Assembly (NCBI GenBank): GCA_964596065.1
Contig: CAZQSM010000100.1
Span: forward strand, 1 to 6,389
From: SZUA-254 sp964596065
GTDB lineage: Bacteria > Bacteroidota > Ignavibacteria > UBA10030 > SZUA-254
Length of the DNA: 6,389 nucleotides
Direction: 5' to 3'
Shown: in pieces, positions 4,201-6,389 of the stretch
How positions within the stretch are numbered: position 1 is the stretch's first letter
Layout of the letters: each line of letters starts with the position of its first letter
The notes under the pieces: generated by a model
What the model was told of the DNA's origin: nothing
The model's input: the letters and a program-made list of their open reading frames with translations, nothing else
Database searches by the model: none
Translations under genes and position numbers: made by a program

Positions 4201-6389
4201 GGTGGGCGCGGGGATCACCGGCTGGGCGTGGGACTTCGGGGACGCCAGCACCTCGGCGGTCCAGAACACGTCGCACACCTGGGCGACCGGCGGGACCTTC
4301 ATCGTGACGCTGACGGTGACCAACGCCGACAACTGCGTCGGGGTCTTCACGGACACCGTGACGATCTATCCGCCCGACACCACCTGCACGATCACGCCGC
4401 CCGCGACGGCGCCGATCTGCCAGGGCGATTCGGTCCTCCTGACCGCCTCCGCCGGGACGGCGTACCAGTGGCTGCTCAACGGCAATCCGATCGGGGGGGC
4501 GACGCTCCCGACCTACTACGCCAGCGCGACGGGGAGCTACTCGGCGATCGTCTATGACGCCAACGGCTGCCCCTGCACGACCGACGTGGTGATCGTGACG
4601 GTCAACCCGCCGCCGGTGGTCACGCCCCAGGCGAACCCCGGACCGGTCCTCTGCGGCCCGGCGTTCGTCACGCTGACGACGTATTTCGACGCCACGTACA
4701 TCTATTCCTGGACACAGGTGGCCGGACCTCCCGAGCCGATCACCAACGCCGGAGGGACGCCGGCCTACGTCAATCTCACGGTGCCGGGGACGTACACCTT
4801 CCAGGTGCTGGTCATCGACGGGTATGGCTGCGCGGACAGCGCGACGGTGTCCATCATCCTCCACCCGACGCCCGCGCCGCCGTTCATCACTCCCTCGGGC
4901 AGCACCATCCTCTGCAAGGGGGACTCGGTCACGCTGACCAGCTCGGCCGCCACCGGGAACCTCTGGAACACCGGCGCGACGACGCAGAGCATCACGGTCA
5001 AGACGGGGGGGACGTACACGGTGACGGTCATCGACGCGAACGGATGCCCCTCGAGCGCGACCATCTCGGTGACGATGTCCATCGCCGACTTCAGCCTCTT
5101 CCCGTTCGGGTGCGACACGCTCTGCGACTCCGCGTGGATCCCCGGGCCGATCGGGCCGTTCCTCGGGTACTACACGTACCAGTGGCAGCTCAACGGCGTG
5201 AACATCGCGCCGGCGAACGGCACCAACCAGCAGCTGCTGGCCACCACCAGCGGGATCTACTCGCTCATCCTGACCGGCCCCGGGCCGACGTTCTGCAAGG
5301 ACACCTCGGGGAACTACAACGTCACGATCGACCCGTGCGATTCACTCTGCACGACGAAGATCTGCGGCCGGAAATGGTGGGACAAGAACGGCGACCACAA
5401 ATTCAACTACGGCACCGAAACGGGGATCCCGAACTGGAAGATCTGCCTGGTGAAGTGCGACGAGTACGGGCGTCCGACCAAGGACACCGTGGCGTGCACG
5501 ACCACCGATTCCCTCGGGTTCTACTGCTTCGAGAATATCTGCGCCGGGTGCTACGTGATCGTCGAGCACAACAAGCCGGGATGGCAGCAGACCTGGCCCG
5601 TGAACCCGCCGTATTACACGATCACGGTGGGCGACACCGGAACCTACATGGGCTTCGACTTCGGCAACAAGTGGAAGAAGATCAAGCTCTGGTCGACCAA
5701 GGACACGGTGGGCATCGCGCCCAACGAGTTCATCCTGCCGGGCGAGCACGCGTACCCGGTCTGCCACCCGTGGCCGTACACGGTGGAACGTTCCACGAAC
5801 GACGGCGCGGACTGGTCGACGGTCTTCGAGGGTGTGGTGACGGATAACTCCGACGTCATCCCGGGCTTCCTGCCCGGGATGTACCGCATCACCCGTCACA
5901 TGATCGCCAATTACCGGCCGGACAGGATCTACCTGAACGACACGCTGATTTCGGACGGCTCGACGAACGCGGCGATCATCAACCTGCCGGATTCGTCGAA
6001 GGGGGTGTCACTCCTGTTCCTGAACACCTACGAGCCCGATACGACGGTCTCCTTCAGGACGTTCACGGCGGCCCAGCTCGCCGGCGACGACCAGAAAAAG
6101 GTGGTCAGGCGGTCGAAACCCAACAAGCCGCTCACGCTGCCGAACACGGCGAACGTGATCGACGAGATCCTGAAGCAGGGCTTCGCGATCGTGGTCGGCG
6201 TTCCCGACGAATTCAATTCCGCCGGGAAGATGCTGCCGTACCTCCTGCCCGGGAAGCAGGCCAACGTGTTCAAGACCCTCAACTACAGGAGCGTCAGGCA
6301 CGACAGCATACCGCGCGGCCTCGACTTCGATGTCAAGGGGAAGCCGATCATGAAGCGACAGAAGGTGGTCCTGCCGACGAAGCACAACA
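1214..6389 (+). CDS. Giant secreted PKD/Ig-like/SdrD-B surface protein, 3' end outside the window
   Basis: One frame runs from ATG 1214 to the window edge: 1725 codons with no stop. Residues 1-25 are a signal peptide (hydrophobic core, cleavage A-P-A|H). A Gly/Pro linker follows, then about 16 beta-sandwich modules of 70-90 residues. These are PKD-like modules (84-151, 230-649), PKD domains (154-229, 810-891, 892-973, 974-1053), Ig-like modules of the type common in Bacteroidota adhesins (650-809, 1054-1381), one SdrD-B-like domain (1382-1487), and a basic C-terminal region (1488-1725). No catalytic motif is visible, so it is probably a cell-surface or extracellular adhesin or structural protein. 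Most modules carry Cys in similar places, which would suit disulphides after export. A type IX tail like that of the upstream gene may lie beyond the edge, but that is a guess. Transcription may come from the promoter at 937-965 through the terminator at 1126. The gene start and the module classes are secure; the exact function is unknown. Confidence 0.93.
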   Translation, partial: MNRSFWFVATAMILLSLTAFSPAPAHDGPPTLSSSVFGPCPPADVPNPTIIGSFAPDTSCVDKDQPGGGAGGPDHPRDCLYACEMQYSTFCTPLNVGNSYTWNVSGGVITSGAGTNCVTVLWGPAGTGSISVTEAANDSCIGADTACVKIIASPVAAFTANTNVCLNSPVSFLNTSTGAVTYSWNFGDNTTSNLFSPTHSYNTPGSYTVTLVAYNQCGCADSTSQVITVGSDAGPVIECPATVCAFDQECYSTPSGCPTAVYSWIVTGGTPIGPTNTPNLCVQWGAGPVGTVSLVITGCGGLCPDTTTVNIPIVSPTATIAGPSPVCIGAIGTYTLPTWPGTYYNWNLSGGGTIIGGLNTQAVTIQWGSTPGNYVLSCYWNDTTLGCSGFDSIIVKLRPEFFINGPSGPFCLGDSSFYVASTNANWTVGGGNAFTGNGTNAITVYWTNPGIHTVTATSLTPGAVCNPVDSIVATVVLVPPPLAIIGPASACASTAYQYSATPSGAGYTMLWSVTGGGTIIGSPTANPVTVQWSGPGTISVQQVQIAAPQCPSAPISMGVTLFSVAVIAGPDTVCMDQSSVFTAGGPNPFIDYQWSIEDGFGNPSSAGSITSGQGTNSINVLWHGPGGSAVVVLKVCGGTLTHPVVILPKPTPTILVAGTVCAGGGGSAVLSVTGSYASYLWSNGDTTATSIITASGPYSVTVVTAAGCSATATINVPAAPAPVASISTPDPISYCLPASISTTLHALVGTGNTYTWYPGAIVGGPTYSVPGTGTYYVVVTSPNGCTATSNSITVTAVNCPGGGGGCTPQAYSLAIADTVQTPNCNLINFGAVSSNVSNFSWTFGDGGTAGNLVNTSHLYTTAGYYTVTLCGDVPAVPSGTCPVCTTITVAIPIAADFDTLVDCDSVTFTELATNLPANTITSYSWSFPGGSPSSSSLQVPPTVYYATPGTHSVTLTVSDGSCIASITKNVTTNPPPSGTFTLPPTACAGINIPLNGVGAGITGWAWDFGDASTSAVQNTSHTWATGGTFIVTLTVTNADNCVGVFTDTVTIYPPDTTCTITPPATAPICQGDSVLLTASAGTAYQWLLNGNPIGGATLPTYYASATGSYSAIVYDANGCPCTTDVVIVTVNPPPVVTPQANPGPVLCGPAFVTLTTYFDATYIYSWTQVAGPPEPITNAGGTPAYVNLTVPGTYTFQVLVIDGYGCADSATVSIILHPTPAPPFITPSGSTILCKGDSVTLTSSAATGNLWNTGATTQSITVKTGGTYTVTVIDANGCPSSATISVTMSIADFSLFPFGCDTLCDSAWIPGPIGPFLGYYTYQWQLNGVNIAPANGTNQQLLATTSGIYSLILTGPGPTFCKDTSGNYNVTIDPCDSLCTTKICGRKWWDKNGDHKFNYGTETGIPNWKICLVKCDEYGRPTKDTVACTTTDSLGFYCFENICAGCYVIVEHNKPGWQQTWPVNPPYYTITVGDTGTYMGFDFGNKWKKIKLWSTKDTVGIAPNEFILPGEHAYPVCHPWPYTVERSTNDGADWSTVFEGVVTDNSDVIPGFLPGMYRITRHMIANYRPDRIYLNDTLISDGSTNAAIINLPDSSKGVSLLFLNTYEPDTTVSFRTFTAAQLAGDDQKKVVRRSKPNKPLTLPNTANVIDEILKQGFAIVVGVPDEFNSAGKMLPYLLPGKQANVFKTLNYRSVRHDSIPRGLDFDVKGKPIMKRQKVVLPTKHN
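1463..1666 (+). other. First PKD-like module (protein region)
   Basis: Residues about 84-151. It follows the pattern YTWNVSGGVITSGAGTN, then V-T-V-L-W-G, then G-T-G-S-I-S-V, and ends near C147. This is the PKD-like module often strung in tandem in large Bacteroidota proteins. Just upstream is a cluster of Cys (C79, C83 and one in FCTP) that differs from the later modules and may form an N-terminal cap. Confidence 0.65.
1673..1900 (+). other. PKD domain 1 (protein region)
   Basis: Residues 154-229. The diagnostic WNFGDN motif is at 184-189, followed by the S-P-T-H-S-Y and G-S-Y-T-V-T-L strand pattern of canonical PKD domains. PKD domains are beta-sandwiches that usually serve as spacers or binding modules in extracellular proteins. 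Confidence 0.88.
1901..3160 (+). other. Tandem array of five PKD-like modules (protein region)
   Basis: Residues about 230-649 hold five diverged copies, at roughly 230-315, 316-398, 399-480, 481-563 and 564-649. Four of the five (from 316 on) open with I-x-G-P followed within a few residues by Cys, and all have a central W-x-V/L/I strand. Most have a GGG-T-I-I-G or similar turn and then V-T-V/I-x-W before a Gly. For example GGGTIIGG follows WNLS in the second and GGGTIIGS follows WSVT in the fourth. Divergence is high enough that no DNA-level repeat is visible, so the duplications are old. Confidence 0.7.
3161..3640 (+). other. Two Ig-like modules and a Gly linker (protein region)
   Basis: Residues 650-722 carry the motif YLWSNGDTTATSI (W681) followed by G-P-Y-S-V-T-V and A-A-G-C, a pattern common in gliding and adhesin proteins of Bacteroidota. 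Residues 723-798 form a second module with Y-T-W-Y-P-G and G-T-Y-Y-V-V-V-T-S-P-N-G-C. A CPGGGGGC linker (C799 to C806) then separates this part from the PKD cluster and may be a hinge closed by a disulphide. Confidence 0.7.
3641..4372 (+). other. Cluster of three PKD domains (protein region)
   Basis: Domain 2 (residues 810-891) has WTFGDGG at 841-847. Domain 3 (892-973) has WSFPGGSP starting at W925, where the acidic FGDG turn is replaced by FPGG, a variant seen in other FCB surface proteins. Domain 4 (974-1053) has WDFGDAS at 1006-1012. Each ends with the G-x-(Y/H/F)-x-V-T-L strand typical of PKD domains. Three in a row with almost no linker suggests a stiff rod segment. Confidence 0.85.
4373..5356 (+). 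other. Four Ig-like modules (protein region)
   Basis: These lie at residues about 1054-1133, 1134-1218, 1219-1288 and 1289-1381. The first and third open with C-(Q/K)-G-D-S-V-x-L-T (C1069, C1234) and contain YQWLLNG or LWNTGATTQSI (W1251), followed by a G-(S/T)-Y strand and D-A-N-G-C-P. The fourth has YQWQLNG and G-I-Y-S-L-I-L-T. They match the Ig-like repeats of large Bacteroidota adhesins. Confidence 0.75.
5357..5674 (+). other. SdrD-B-like (Cna-B-type) domain (protein region)
   Basis: Residues 1382-1487. The opening KICGRKWWDKNGDHKF, with D1390, N1392 and D1394, matches the calcium-loop-like start of SdrD-B domains. It is followed by E-T-G-I-P-N-W-K-I-C-L, then T-T-D-S-L-G-F-Y-C-F-E-N-I and G-C-Y-V-I-V-E, and ends with the G-F-D-F-G-N-K-W strand. 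Extra Cys residues appear where usual SdrD-B domains have none. The domain is common in surface adhesins and gives a rigid, often calcium-stabilised module. Confidence 0.85.
5675..6389 (+). other. Unrecognised C-terminal region of the giant protein (protein region)
   Basis: Residues 1488 to at least 1725. The first part (about 1488-1610) still looks beta-rich, with YTVERSTNDG and Y-R-I-T-R strands, and resembles an appended beta module. From about 1613 the composition changes: SFRTFTAAQLAGDDQKKVVRR, then L-P-N-T-A-N-V-I-D-E-I, a predicted helix and a Lys/Arg-rich tail. I recall similar regions after SdrD-B domains in FCB proteins but cannot name a family. The region is cut by the window edge. 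Confidence 0.5.

Noticed and set aside
3554..4864. Long reverse-strand open frame of 436 codons
   Set aside because: It is antisense to the PKD and Ig-like modules, with an Arg/Gly/Val-rich translation and no recognisable motif. The + strand frame has clear domains throughout the same stretch.
5044..5847. + strand open frame of 267 codons in another register
   Set aside because: It overlaps the SdrD-B and Ig-like coding frame and its translation is rich in Arg, His and Pro without any fold signature. It is a frame shadow.
1214..6389. DNA-level tandem repeats or a CRISPR-like array in the modular region
   Set aside because: The modules repeat at protein level only. I saw no long identical nucleotide blocks with regular spacing.

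Overview
The window is a GC-rich stretch, with codons strongly biased to G or C at the third position. It encodes two secreted proteins on the + strand, separated by an intergenic region dense with signals. The first protein ends in a type IX secretion (Por) sorting domain of the NYPNPFNP class. The second is a very large mosaic of PKD, PKD-like/Ig-like and SdrD-B-like modules. Together these point to a member of the FCB superphylum (Bacteroidota, Ignavibacteria, or a high-GC candidate phylum such as Zixibacteria). The sequence does not allow a firmer placement, and there is no rRNA or housekeeping gene to help.

Layout: bases 45-836 encode a 263-residue secreted beta-rich protein of unknown function with a C-terminal sorting domain. 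Bases 837-1213 are non-coding or mostly so. In order they hold two hairpins, the second an intrinsic terminator (903-930); a sigma-70-like promoter (937-965) whose -10 box lies at the centre of a perfect 8-bp inverted repeat; a possible 31-codon ORF (1015-1110); and a second, strong intrinsic terminator (1102-1126) whose loop contains that ORF's stop codon. After this comes about 75 bases of leader and a clear ribosome binding site. From 1214 to the end of the window (6389) there is one uninterrupted reading frame of at least 1725 codons, still open at the edge. I translated it by hand and found no stop or frameshift.

The giant protein starts with a signal peptide. It continues with a long array of roughly 70-90-residue beta-sandwich modules (at least four PKD domains among many PKD-like/Ig-like ones), one SdrD-B-like module with a calcium-loop-like motif, and a lysine/arginine-rich C-terminal region of unknown type. 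This is the architecture of a cell-surface or extracellular adhesin or structural protein. The two proteins probably share a secretion route, but the end of the giant protein, where its own sorting domain would be, is outside the window.

The most interesting part is the intergenic promoter, small ORF and terminator cassette. It looks like either an independent RNA of about 155 nt or a transcription-attenuation leader controlling the giant surface protein. All long reverse-strand open frames inside 1190-6385 are shadows of the giant gene caused by its GC-rich codon use.
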